Shown: piece by piece, positions 33,500 to 45,586 of the stretch
How positions within the stretch are numbered: the stretch's first letter is position 1
How the letters are laid out: every line of letters starts with the position of its first letter
DNA from: Sclerotiophoma versabilis
Taxonomy: Eukaryota > Ascomycota > Dothideomycetes > Pleosporales > Didymellaceae
Length of the DNA stretch: 64,000 nucleotides
Assembly: GCA_012274445.1 (NCBI GenBank)
Contig: JAAROD010000054.1
Coordinates: 930,001-994,000 of the forward strand
Reading direction: 5' to 3'
The notes under the pieces: generated by a model
The model's database searches: none
The model's input: the letters and a program-made list of their open reading frames with translations, nothing else
What the model was told of the DNA's origin: nothing
Made by a program: the position numbers and the translations under genes

Positions 33500-35214
33500 C
33501 TAACTGCCTCCCTTCTTCGCCCCTACAATTTCCGTCAACCGCAACGGCAGCCACTCCTCACCCACTTTCTCATTCCACGCATCCCACAGATTATCCAACC
33601 TTGCCCAACTCCTATCGCTCTTCACCTCATCATCCCCAAGAGTCCGTTGTGTCCAGCCCTCGACCTCATCAGCAACCATCACCACCCTGTTATCACCTCC
33701 ATGCTCCTCCCACCGCCCATACTCTGCCCACGGCGCCTTCCCATTTGCAAATGCCACCCACATGTTGCTGTGCTTGTCACTCGTGTCCTTGAGTCTGTGA
33801 GTTGGGAACCGGAACTGCAGTGTGCGAAAGAGGAAGTAGACGTCGACCCAATGGTGGGGAACTTTGAAGAGCGGGGCGCCAACAAAGGGGTTTCCGACGT
33901 CGAAAACGTATCGGTATACTTTCTTGTCTGTATGAGCGCAGAGGTGGTTGCACAAGGCGTGGATTGGGGCATAGAAAATGGTGTCGCCTAGCCAATGTGC
34001 TGCGGCGTGGACGAAGAGGTTCTGGTCCATCTTGGGCGTGATGTTGTACGTTTCTACTACCTTGGTCGTAGCTTCTTCGCTGAGGCCGGCGCTCAAGTGG
34101 GCTTGGAAGGTTTGCGGTGTTAGTGATTGCGCGACGGAGAGGTACGACGTGCTTTCGAAGCCTGTGTTGCCGATGATGAGGGCGTCGACCCATGAACAGC
34201 TGCCCAGCAGGGAGGGGATGGTATCCCACGTTATGTGTTCGTGTGCGAAGAATGAAGAGTCGACAACAGGACGCCACGAGTTACCATTTGCAGCCCATGT
34301 ATCGCCCGCTTCGACAAGTTTCTGAACCGGTATCGAAGACAGCGTGTCCAATGCGGCGTGGCCTCGTTCCTTGATACCTAGTATCTTACAGATGTCATCG
34401 AAAGCATTTTCTGCCTTCTCTCTTGCCACAGGAACCATCAACGGCCCCAATGCATTAGACATGATAACCACCCTGTTGAACAATGGCTTCTTCCTTGGCC
34501 ACCCCAGCATATGGCAACAGATGGAGTACCCGCCAGCACTCTCACCGAACAAGGTTACTCTCTCTTCATCTCCACCGAATCCGCCGATGAAGCGTTGGAT
34601 CCACTCCAAACCCGTTCTCTGGTCATGCAAGCCGAGATTGAGCGCCCCATTCGGAGTAGCAAGGAACCCCAACGGGCCAAGCCGGTACTGCAGGCTCGCG
34701 ATGATAACAGGTTGTCCATCGTCAACGGATTGAGCCACCATAGCTGCAGTGTCATGCACCGCATCTGATTTACCGACGCGGAACGCGCCACCGTGGAGGT
34801 ATGCCATGACTGGTAATTTCCTCTTCTGCAGCCCTTCATTCTCTTCATGCCTGCTTCTTTCGGTGGAGTCGACGAGGTGCTTCAACGGCACGCTCAGCGT
34901 CACGGTCAGGCACTTGAATTCATCTCCCTCGATCTCTCCTTCGTTCGGATACACGCCCCCACTGTAGACGTCCTCCATGGTGAATGTGTGCGGACATGCA
35001 TAGCCGGGGGGTATTTGAAGTTACGATCTGTGCCGTTAAGATCACTCAGAAGTGTGCATTGTCTAAAGCGACCTGACAGGCTAGCATAGGGAACAGCATG
35101 GAATTGAACCACCTTATCGCCGGGCAGGACGATGCCTTCTACGTCGCCGAGCGCGGGGCATGAGAGGTGGAAAGAGCGGTGGGGTTCGTTGCGGCGTGGG
35201 CGGTATGCCTGCAT
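33500..35214 (-). CDS. Type-B carboxylesterase with a one-base frame break
   Basis: The N-terminal part starts at the ATG at 35214 and includes VVQFHAVPYASLSGRF. The main part (to TAA at 33500) has the oxyanion motif HGGAF, the nucleophile elbow FGESAGGYS and a late PHHWVDVYFLF histidine block. The two parts are in different frames. They meet at a run of six C on the minus strand (35006-35011). One more base there would give a smooth joint (FKYPP then GYACPHTF), and no GT-AG intron with the right phase fits. So this is either a sequencing/assembly indel or a true frameshift. The neighbouring genes do not suggest a pathway. Confidence 0.75.
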
Positions 35215-36020
35215 CTTGTTGTTGTTGGGGAATGAACTCGATGTTGATGATCAAGTGTTGAAGTAGAGCTTACAACATGTTTCATTTGTACATGTTTACT
35301 TCGAGATCAGCATGCTTGTAGCCCATCATGCAATGGACAGGGCTCTGCGCACACCCACGCCAGCGCTAACAGAGTGCTTTATAATCGTGAACAATTACAC
35401 CGAAGCCGTATGCTTGAAAGCTTAGATAAATTTACACCATAAGATCGGAGATACTCAAGGTTTTACATGAGTTGTGATTTATCCCACCTTCTCCTCTATC
35501 TTCAACTGCAAGGGTGTAGTTTCAGACTGTCTGTTGCGCAGAAGTAAAGCGTGCAGTAACTTGAAACTTTGACGTGCGGGGAATTTTGTCTACTCCGAAC
35601 TCATCATACCTGAATGGTGCTGGGGAAACGGGCATACTTTCTTCCAAGCCTGACTGCTGTGCCCGAACAGGCGTTTGCAAAAGACCCAGATAACAATGGG
35701 AGTGAAGAGTATGGAAGTGAAGAGTATGAAGTGAAGAGTAAGCAAGGGGAACATATTAGTGTATGCAATGCAGATATCCAGGCCATCTTCTTAACATGTG
35801 CGCGCTATAAAATGCATGCATGTAAACAGCACAACTTGTCAAGGACAAAACCAACCACGCTGAGAGAGTCTAGTCCAACGTTCAAGTTAAAGGTATACAT
35901 CGAAAATGTCCCACAACAACGGAACGGGTATTTGCGAAATCAGACACCTCCTTCCTCCTCTCGGACCTCCAAAACACCAACATAGCCCACCCCTCTCCAG
36001 CCAGAGAGGAATGAGACGTC
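35215..36020. other. Intergenic spacer, 806 bases
   Basis: This stretch holds the esterase promoter side and the formin 3' flank. A short imperfect repeat of GTGAAGAGTATG lies near 35702-35735. No gene is supported. Confidence 0.55.
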
Positions 36021-39000
36021 CTACGCCTCCTCAGGCGGCGGCGTGGGCAAATCTCTACCCTTCTGCTCCGGACTCGGGGGCACAACAACCGTGGTCGGTG
36101 TAGTGGGCATCTCATCACTGCCCCTAGTGACCGGTCGCTCATCTTCCCTCCCATCCCTTGTCCCTGGCCTATCGCCAGCAACGCTACCACCGGCATCACT
36201 CGCCCCATCCAACTCTCTCTCTTCGGGAATACTCGGGCTCATCAGCCCGCCGTCATCACTCGCTTTGCTGGTCGCTTGCTGTCTTCTCCGTCTCCTTCTC
36301 TCGCGCTCGTTATCTGCGGATTCGCGGCGTCGACGGACGGAGAGAGAGCCGTCTTTGTTCAAACTATCGGGACGCTGCAAACCTTCAAGCATGGCAGCCG
36401 CACGGTCTGCAACATCTGCGCCTGGCGTTGTAGGACTGGTAACACTCGCAGCGATGCTTGTCTCCGATTCATTCGTCTCGCTTGTCGGGCTGAGCAGGTT
36501 CGCCTTCTCTGCGCTGCCCTCACCCTGCTCTTCGCCGGCCGCTCCCTCGTCGTCCATGTTGACACCGATCTCAGGGATCTGCTGGCCAGATGCAATGCGC
36601 ACTTGGTGGCGGTCCTTGAGGCGGGCCCGGCGGCGGCGGTCGCGCTGATCTCTTGCTTCGGGCTTCGCGGCACGCAGTTTCTGGAGGAGGTCGTCCATGG
36701 CGCCGGTACTGGCGGGCGACTTGGGTGCGCCATCGTCGGAGGTGGCAGTCGGTGACGTAGCTTGTTGCTGCTTGCGCCGCATAGAGATTTCGTTGCGGCG
36801 GTGCTGCTCTTCCAGGGATGTGTTCTTATCCTTTGATTTCTGTGATACAATTAGCGTGTGCCTGCAGTACGGCAACAAGACAACATACCTTCCATTCCTG
36901 GACGAAATTGGCCAGTTTGGCGAAGAAGTCACGGCGCGAGGAGTCGTCGGTGGGGTCTTCACCATAGAATGCCATGATATCGTCGTAGCTCTTCTGCATA
37001 TCCTCAAGGAAGACTTGCAGCTGCTCAGCCTTTCTCCTGGCCTCCTTCATGCTTCGTTGTACAATGATGGAGACCTTGTCTTCAGGATGAAACTTGCTTG
37101 GATCAGACAAGTTACCTGCGTCAAGCGACATTTGGATGTTCTTGATGTTGTCAATGTACTTCTTCGCATCAGTCTGCAACTGCTCGACGTTGATCTTCTG
37201 TGCCGTGACAACGCCACCAATTTCTTCGGTGAAGCCTTCCCAACCAGGGTACTGGTTGCGCACAATACGCTCAACCACATCGGCAAAGGTAGACTCGTTC
37301 TTATCGTCCTTGAGCATACCCAAGCGAGACAGCGTGGAAAGCTTGAAGCCATTGGCCTGCTTGTTTGCGTCGTTCATAAAGTTACCAATGTCCAGAATGA
37401 GACCCAGGACACTGATCAGGCTGGATGAGCTCCTCAGACTATCTGAGACACGCGAGATTTCCAGAAGTTTGTTTGAGATCTCGTCGTACTCGGTTTCAAA
37501 CGTGCGCGTCAGAGCGAGCGCCCTCATCCTGCTCTTCCAGTAAGAGTGAAGTTCGAATGCTGTGTACAAGTAGATCTGATCCTCTCGCGTAAGTTCGCTA
37601 GGATCTTGCTCACGCTTGCTCTCGGCAGGGTTGGGCACAGTCCAGTCTTTTGCGTACGGAGCCATGAGCTTCGCGGTGTTGTCCGGGACATCGCAAAAGT
37701 CGTTCTTCTGTAAAAATTCCATGACCACAAGATCATCCAGAATTCTCTTGTCACAATGGATGATCATCTGGACCACCTCTTCGACGGAGTATTGCGAGAA
37801 CTTGGCCATGCTGATTTGGAAGTTGTGCATCAGGTCGCGGGAAATGATTTGCTTCTTCTCCTCCTTCTTTGAGCCCTTCTTGCCAAGCTGTTTGATCTCC
37901 TTGGCCAAGAAGAGTTTCTCAACTTCGTCAAGTACACCCTTCTTTGACAACTCTTGGTACTTCTCCTCCTTCTCCTCTGCGGTAAGGCCATGTGTTGCCC
38001 ATACAGTTGAATTTGGCGAGTCGACTTTGTCCCAATGAAGAGCCTTCATCTTCTTCTTTGGCCGAGGCCCTGACAGGGCCATAGCCCCAGGAGCGTTGAA
38101 GGAAGCCTTCGGAATGAAGCCAGGCCGCTTCATACCCGGCATAGGCGGAGGTGGTGGCGGTGGAGGTGGCATGCTGCCATCACCTGGCATCGGAGGAGCG
38201 CCAGGCATTGGCGGAGGTGGTGGGATACCAGGCGCGCCAAAGCCGAGCTTGCCAGGAGGTGGCGGCGGAGGTGGAGGAGGAATATTAGCATTAGTGCCGG
38301 GCATAGGCGGCGGAGGAGGTATGTTGGCAGGGAATCCAAGAGCACCCGGGGGTGGAGGGGGTGGAGGAGGTATCCCAGCGGGGCTTGCAGGAAAACCAAG
38401 GGCTCCAGGAGGCGGCGGTGGAGGAGGAGGTGGTATCGCCCCAGCAGGAGCGCCGTTTGCTTGTGCTTCGTCGCCATCGTACTTCGGAACAGCGGATGCG
38501 ATCTCGCCCATGAGGGCGTTGGCAGTCGATGCGCTGAGCTTCGGCTTGTGCATCTGGACAAGACGCGGCTTCTCAATGATCACATCCTCATCGTCGTCGT
38601 CGACATCGTACATGATCTCGTCGTCGCCACTAGTTACACCAGGTACCGGCTTCCTGCGAGGCACACCACTCTTTGCGCGTACCGAGCCGAAAGCGTTGGG
38701 CTGCAGACCATCACCGTAGCTTTCCGGCATCTCGCCCATAGTACCTTCCATCTTTTCTCTGAGCTCCCGCAGCTTCTCGCTTGGCTGGACCAACTGGAGA
38801 GTCTTGCCTTCGAGGGTAGCCTGAGTCCTAGCTCGCTGAAGCTGGATCTCGAGTCTGTTCATGAGGCGTTCACGATCCATGATGCCCTGCATCTGGGCAG
38901 GGTCTGAAGCTCCCAAATCTTCTTTGCCAGTTTTCTTGGAAGCTGCAGCAGCGACATCCTGAGCATCTCTGAGCATGAGGTACAACTCACGCGTTTCCAG

Positions 39001-41415
39001 TTCATTGCGCTGCAGCTCTTGAGCTCGTATTCTTTGCACCTCAGCAAGCTCGGCTTTCATCTGCTCAACCTGCCTGCCACGAAGATCGATTATACGCTGC
39101 TGCTCTGCGACCTGCTTTTGCAACTTTTGTACGAGGCCATCTGCGCCCAGCTCAAGCTCTGCTCTGACCTCGTCACGCTCAGCGATGGCTGAGTCGGCGA
39201 TTTGTCGTGCAGCGTTGGCTTCGTCCCGGATTTGACGAGCCTCTCCATCAGTGTACAGCTTGTCAAGCAAAGATTGAACGGTGAAGTTTAGACTCTGTTT
39301 CAGATCCATATCTGGCAGTCGGCGGTCCATAGCCACGTAGCTCAGCATCGAATCCACGAGCTGGAACATCCTGTTGCGATCTTCGCTTTCGGTGTCGCGG
39401 ATGAGCAGCAAATGCTGCATGGCAGACAAGAAGTAGTCTTGGGCACGAGTACCGCCGACCTTGGTCATGATAGCCTCTGCAATCTGAGAAGGGTCGTTGA
39501 GGTCCTTGGTCTCGCCGCCATCGACACTGTCCACCATGGAGCTGTTCTCGCGCTCTAGGAAGTCCTCGTAATCGACGGCTTCACTGGCCATGTACTGCTC
39601 GATCTGCTTGTCGATGACATCGTACTGGAAGCCCTCCATCTTCTTGAAGATGCGCTTGATACCGCAGCCGGTGAACTGGGCTCGGATATGCATCCTGAGC
39701 TGCAAGTCGCGTTTTGGTGCGTCCACAATCATGTTGATGAAGAAGAGTGTTGCAATGGCGTATTCCATCAACAGGTTCTCAACACCAATACCGCCGCTGC
39801 GGACTTCGTCAGAGGCACCGACCATGGATCCCATCTTGCCGCGTCCATCAACTGTGACCTCGACAACGCGCATCCAGGCATCGAAGCGACCATTTTCGCC
39901 ATACTGCGCCTTGAGGTTATCGAGGGCGTTCAGGACCTTCTCGTGGCCACCTCCTTCGCCCCAATGACACAAAAAGGTCAGGACATCTGAGACGAGTTTT
40001 CTTGTGTTCAATCGAGACGAGATTAGGGAGCCTGCAAGGGCTTGGATGATGGATGGATGGGCCAGAGCATTATCTGCACCATACTTGTTGTTCATCAGGG
40101 CCTTTAAGCACTTGACAATCTCATATTCGCGCTCGACATCGTTTTCGGCTTTCTGGTTGAAGGCGCTGGGCGGAGGTGCTGGGCCTGTTCCTTTTCTGCG
40201 GTTGATCTTGGTCAAGACGTTTGTGAGGGCAATCTGGCCCTGGGCCTCGATGAAACCCCGGACCCAGGCAATGGGCTGAGTGCGCAGGCTGATCTCCAGA
40301 CTCGACATCTGCTTGTTGGTGATGGAGTTGTCCATGACCTTCTTGACGTACCACTCGGGCGAGCCCTCCTCTTCGGCACGGATCAGGATGTCCGGGTTTG
40401 CGCCACCGCCGTAGATGCCGGTGTTGCGCTGTGTCTGGCGCTTCTTCTCTTCGTGCTTGTGCTCGGCCAGCTTGTCCTGGTAGACGAGGGTCCACTTTTT
40501 GTCAATCTTGTAGGCCTCCATCTGGCGGCGTGCCTGCTCAGGCAAGCTCTTCCATCCACGCTTGACCATCAGGTTCATGAACTCCTTCTCGACGACGTGG
40601 TCTGGCGGGCGCTCGATGTCGAAGCCTTTCGGGCCGAGGTTTGCGCTGGAGGCAAAGGGGGAAGAGTGGGCGGACTGCAGCAGGTTGTGACGGTGCGAGT
40701 CGCGCGGGGTGGAGGTGGCCATGGGCAGCAGACTGGCGGCGTCGAGGCCAATGGAGGAGAAGGTGGTCTGGGAGTTGGTGTTGGACGACTTGGGATAGTA
40801 GATGCTGTTGCCGCGGGTGCGCGAGTCGTTCGAGTAGACCGAGGCCTGGTCGGACGAGGCGCGCGTGTAGGCGGACGAGTCGATGGCATAGTACGAGTTG
40901 CTGGCGGGGTTGGTTCTGCTGCTGTCGCGGGCGCCCCACTGCTGCATGCTCACGCCGCGGTCGCCGGCGTCGGCCTGCGAGGTCATGGTGGTGCCCGCGT
41001 GCGGCGGGGGGCGCGGCGGCCCGTCCCTGCTCCTGGCGGCGGCGCGGTCGTAGGCGGCCGAGGGCATGGCGGAGGGGTCGAAGACGGGGTACTGGTGGAA
41101 GTCGCCGCCGCCCTTGTTGAGGTGGTGCGGCTCGAGCTGCTGGGTGGGATCGAAGTTGCTGATGGGGCCGGCCTTGGCGAAGATGCCCTCGGCGCTCAGC
41201 GACACGGGGCGGTCGACGGAGGCCTGGCTGCTGGAGTGACGGTGCGAGTGTCGCGACGACTGCGAGCCATGGGCGCTCCCCGGCGGCGAGTCTGTGGGCG
41301 GCCGCGTCTCGCTGGCGCTGGCGCTGGCACTGGCACTGGCACTGCCGCTGGGCTTGTCCTTGTGGCGGCGCCCAAAGAACTTGGACGTGGACGACTGCCG
41401 GCCTTTGCTGTCCAT
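36021..41415 (-). CDS. sepA: Formin (SepA/Bni1 type), 1,781 aa
   Basis: Exons 36889-41415 and 36021-36839 flank a 49-base intron (GTATGT...CACAG). The ATG at 41415 (MDSKGRQSSTSKFFGRRHKD) is the first in frame. Order: a Ser-rich N-terminus with a Ser/Ala dipeptide run; GTPase-binding/FH3 region from about residue 270 (EKEFMNLMVKRGWKSLPEQ); coiled coil about 720-830; FH1 with five or more poly-Pro blocks at about 990-1095 (38130-38440); FH2 from about 1115 (KKKMKALHWDKV) to 1500; then an autoregulatory DAD-like MDDLLQKLRAA with a basic follow-on. Formins nucleate and elongate actin cables for polarised growth and septation. The last 190 residues are low-complexity. Several long GC-rich antisense frames are shadows. 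Confidence 0.95.
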
Positions 41416-41985
41416 GGCACGCACGGCGTCGGCGGCGGCGCGCTGCTGTCGTCGCCGGCTCGCGCGGTCACGGGCTCGCGGCGCCCAACGTGTCGCTCGG
41501 CGCGCTCGTTCGTGGGCCGGCTGGCTGCGGGGATGCGGCGCGCGTGAGGCCTGCGCGGGCTGTGCGGTGCTGAGACGGGGCGAGGGGCGGGGCGCGACGC
41601 TCTCCTGGCGGTCTGGATATCCAGGCGGATGGGGGTTCGGGCTGCAGGTGGGAGCGGGAGGGTGCCGAGCAGTCACTTAGCGGCTCTCGTGCATGGCGCT
41701 GCATCCACCGCTGGGACGCTTCACGTGCGGAATGGCTGTCTGCGGCGACGGTCGTGAACACACGGAGCGTGCAGGAGTCTGCTCCACCGTGTCTCGAGCC
41801 GTGGGCTGCTTAGTCTGCCGTGCACATGCCGCCCGTCTTCTCCTGAGACGTGCCCCAGTCGCCGGGCGCGTGCGCGTGGCTTGCACCTGCCGACGGGGCG
41901 CTCGAGCGTCCGATTGGCAGTGGCCGGCGACGACAGCCATGGCTCAGCCGTGGCCGTGCGTCCGTCGCCAACACTGCGCTGCTCG

Positions 41986-42045
41986 CTGGCGAACGACCTG
42001 CTGGTGAACGACCTGCTGGTGAATGACTTGCTGGTGAACGACTCT
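41986..42045. repeat. Four tandem copies of a 15-bp unit
   Basis: Units CTGGTGAACGACCTG repeat four times with few changes in the GC-rich 805-base region (41416-42220) between the divergent formin and small membrane genes. The unit length keeps frame (LVNDL-like on plus, SFTSR-like on minus), but I see no supported gene there. The rest of this region holds the two promoters. Confidence 0.8.
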
Positions 42046-42220
42046 CCTGTCTTCACACCCCCCCCAGCCGCCACTACGAGGACGTCACATGTGCTTCCGC
42101 CCCCCAGCCTGCGTCAGCGTCCGCGTCTGAAAACCACAAGACGCCCAGGAGGCCTCCAGCCCAGACACCCGCCATCCTTCTGCGACACGTCCTCGACAGC
42201 TACCTGAAAGGGCCCGCGCG

Positions 42221-42741
42221 ATGGCGGCCTTTGCCCACTTCCTGAGCGTACCTGATCCCTTGGACCCTTACCTCGGCCACGAGCCTACCACTGACCTCGC
42301 CAGGGCATCCTCATCCCCCTCTTCATCGCCCTCGTCCTCTACCTCTCCGCCACCCTCTTCGTCCTCCCCTTCGTCCGCCGCCACCGCACCCGCTACTCGC
42401 AATACCTGCCCATGCCCACCTCCATGGCCGACCAGGCCTCCACCTGGCGCACAAACCTCTCCGACGCCCTCTACGTCCTCTTCATGCCCTCCACCTGGAC
42501 CCGCCAGCCAGCGATAAACGTCCACGACGACGACTCCTCCGACTTCGACGACGAAGAAGGCGAGGGCATGGTGGGTTTTGATCCCGTCGACGAGCGAAGG
42601 AGAGAGGCACTGGAGCAGCGGAGGAGCATGGTCGAGGAGGAGAGGCGGCTGGGGAGAGAGCTGGAGCAGGGCTTCAAGGACGATAGTGACGACGAGGGCG
42701 TAGATGAGACGAGGAGGAGTCTGTCGACGTCGAGGACTTAA
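42221..42741 (+). CDS. Small single-pass membrane protein, 154 aa
   Basis: Exons 42221-42247 (nine codons) and 42304-42741 flank a 56-base intron (GTACCT...CGCCAG, CTGACC branch). The splice gives MAAFAHFLS joined to GILIPLFIALVLYLSATLFV, one long hydrophobic helix (about residues 10-32), then RRHRTRYSQYLPMP, a conserved-looking middle (LSDALYVLFMPSTW) and an acidic, coiled C-terminus with many Glu/Asp/Arg. The joined helix strongly supports the intron. Likely an endomembrane protein with a cytosolic acidic tail. Family and function are not recognised. Confidence 0.75.
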
Positions 42742-43213
42742 CTCTCGACCCTGGCATTCGATTCGTTGTACCTATTTGGCCGGTGCATGTGCTACGCCGC
42801 ACATGGTTGGAAAGCTTCACTTGTATACCCGTAGAAGGTCGAGATTGGTTATCTACATCAATGCCGCCATGTTTTGATTGGCTCTTTGCTGGGAGCCCGC
42901 ATGTCAAGCATGTCAACTGGCTATTGTATGTTTTAGTTTTTGGTTTTCATCTAATTCCATCGTGCACGCAGGCGCGCTTTGCGACGCTGCATTGGTGTGT
43001 ACACACGCCTTTCTCTCACACTCGTGCATGGCCTGTCCCGTGCTGAAACGTCGCGTGGAAGCTGGATTTGTTTGGGAGAACAATGTGTCACGTGCAGAGC
43101 AATCAATCATAAACTTCAATGGATATATTGGTTTATACAAAGCTCAGAGTACCCATCACCTCCTCGCCCTGTCTAGAAAAGGAAATTCGTTTTAACATGC
43201 TAATATCAATCGC
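42742..43213. other. Convergent spacer
   Basis: A 472-base 3' spacer between the convergent membrane-protein and formate dehydrogenase genes. No gene seen. Confidence 0.6.
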
Positions 43214-44647
43214 TTATTTGGGAGCAGTTGTGCGCTCGGCGTTGGAACGCTGGCCATACGCCTTGGTGGCGTAGTCGCCGTTGTGGACGATGAGGTCCTC
43301 GGGCCTGTAGTCGTGGCGACCAGACCAGTACGAGTCGAGGATAGCCTTGGTACCGGCGGCGTAGCGCTCCTGAGCGTCGATCGAGGTACCGGACATGTGA
43401 GGAACCATGGCGTTGCCTCCGCCCCAGGGGTTCTGGGCATAGCGCAGAGGGTGGTCCTTGGGCGCGGGCTGGGGGAACCAGACATCACCACCGTATCCGC
43501 GGAGGTGGCCGTTCTTGAGAGCATCAGCGACGTCCTCCTTGACAACAATGGCACCACGGGCGGTGTTGATGAGCCATGAGCCCTTCTTCATCTTGGAAAT
43601 AAGGTCCTTGTTGAAGAGACCGCGGGTCTTCTCGTGGAGAGGGCAGTTGATGGTGACAACATCGCACTGTGCGAGCATCTCCTCGAGGTTCTCGACGCGA
43701 CGGCAGCCAATCTCCTTCTCAACCTCCGGGCGCAGGGGCTGGTAGTCGAAGTAGAGGAGCTCCTTGCAGTCGAAGGGCTTGAGACGGCGGAGCACACGCT
43801 CACCGATACGGCCGACAGCGACGGTACCGACGACCTTGTTCTCGAGATCGTACTCGTTCTTGGCGACCTCAGCAACATTCCAGTCACCACGGGCAATCTG
43901 CTCGTGGGCAGGGACGAAGTTGCGGACAAGGGTAAGGATGGTCATGACGACGTGCTCAGCGACCGAGACAACGTTGGAGCCAGTGACCTCAGCGACGGTG
44001 ATACCGCCGTTGGTCTTGTTGGCAGCATCAAGATCGACGTGGTCGGAACCGATACCTGCAGTGACGGCAAGCTTCAGGTTCTTGGCCTTAGCAAGGCGCT
44101 CTGCTGTAAGGTAGCCGGGGTGGAAACTGTCAACAATTGTCAGCCTTGTCGCTTATATCGACGCCGCACGCTAGAACGCTGGAGTGACAAGCTCGCGCGT
44201 GGAAGTGGGGCGGTCTAGCGGCGATGCGGGGTAGCTCCGACGTACGGTGTGGTGATGATGACTTCGGCGTCAACGAGGTGCTTGTCGAACTCAGAGTTCT
44301 CGCCCTCCTTGTCCGAGGTGGTGACGAGCTCGTGGCCCTGCTCCTCAATCCACTTCCTCAGACCAAGCTCGTTCTCGGTAGTACCGAGAAGACGGGGCTC
44401 CTGCTCAGCGTGGACACCACCCTATGACGTTGTTAGCCGCTACCTCCGAGCCATTGGAGGCTGTCCAACTTACATCGTAGAGAACGAGAAGAACCTTGCC
44501 CTGTTGTGCAGCAGTCGCAGTTAGCGTTCTGAACTGATTCGGTTGTCGTAGGGAGGCCGCGCCCGATGTCAACCGTGGACCAGCACGAGCTGTGAGGAGG
44601 GAGGACGCGGGGCGCGCGAGGCGAGAGGCTGAGCGGAGAAATACCAT
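43214..44647 (-). CDS. fdh: NAD-dependent formate dehydrogenase, 420 aa
   Basis: Exons 44474-44647, 44246-44421 and 43214-44126. The introns are 52 and 119 bases (GTAAGT...CATAG; GTACGT...GACAG). A basic N-terminus (MVFLRSASRLARPASSLL) looks like a mitochondrial presequence. Formate dehydrogenase blocks follow: VLYDGGVHAEQEPRLLGTTE, TPFHPGYLTAERLAKAKN, TVAEVTGSNVVSVAEHVVM, the catalytic Arg/Gln/His region (NTARGAIV; VPHMSGTSIDAQERYA) and DYQPLRPEVE. It oxidises formate to CO2 with NAD+. The dinucleotide loop reads AVGRIG, so its first Gly is Ala. Confidence 0.96.
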
Positions 44648-44884
44648 TGTGAAAGAGTTGTTGTGAGAAGAATTGAGGCTTCGTAGAGAGATATATAGTC
44701 ACGACCGGAAGAAAGGTACTTCGGTACGTGTATCTGACGCAAGATCCGTCAGCCTGTCGTTCTTGGTCCGAGCGAAAGAGGGGGTTCAGGGATTTAATAC
44801 CGAAAGTGGTTCGAAGTGACGTCGAACTTCCTTAAGATGTTTTCGAGTGTTTGATGCTGAGTGCAATTGAGGGGTTGTGAGGGG

Positions 44885-44894
44885 TTTATATATA
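44885..44894 (-). promoter_or_regulatory. TATA box upstream of formate dehydrogenase
   Basis: TATATATAAA reads on the minus strand about 240 bases before the fdh ATG. A weaker TATATAT lies at 44691-44697, close to the ATG. Confidence 0.4.
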
Positions 44895-45586
44895 CCTGAC
44901 GGTACCCACTGCGTGCTGCTTGCAGCACAACAAGTCTGGAAACCTTGGGTCATTCGGAGCTCAACCACGTCCAGCCCTCCCCACTTCGCAGAGCAGAATG
45001 CTTCGCAGCAAGTGGTCCCTGCCTCCTGCGGACATGATTGTCATCTCTGGAATTGCTTCGCACCGCAGTCGGTGCGGGGTCGCAACGAATGGCGCCAACG
45101 CGTCCCAGTACGCGCCAGGGGAGCTCTGCTACAAGCTTACCCGTTTTGGTCCATATAAATGTTCCGCTGATACGTCAATAACGCTAGCTCTTAGGCTGTA
45201 GGCTACGAGGATTGACGCCACGAAGCCAATTGGAATGCTTGTTGCCATGGCACGGTACGTAAACCGGTAGTGGGGCAGTAAAGCTACAATCTGGGGCTCT
45301 GAGCTGTCGGCAGAGCTACCGTTCCAAATGCGTTCCGACGGTGCCAAATGCTCGTAGAATAGCGGCCTTGAAACGCAAGATAGATCTAGGATCATGCTTG
45401 AAGATTGGTTGTGCTGGTCTCGCTATCTGTAAGCTGCCCACTGCTTACTATAGAGCCCCAGCGGCCCGGAAGAGCGCATCAATCTAAGTAATGCGTGCTG
45501 ACATGGCCTGGCAGCCACCACACCATTAACAAGGTGCTCAGCAGCTCTATCGTGACTATAGGAAGGTGGGGTGGAGGCCGAGCATT

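Noticed and set aside
40453..41547. A 364-codon plus-strand open frame
   Set aside because: It is the GC-rich antisense shadow of the formin N-terminal low-complexity region; its Gly/Val/Arg-rich translation has no domain.
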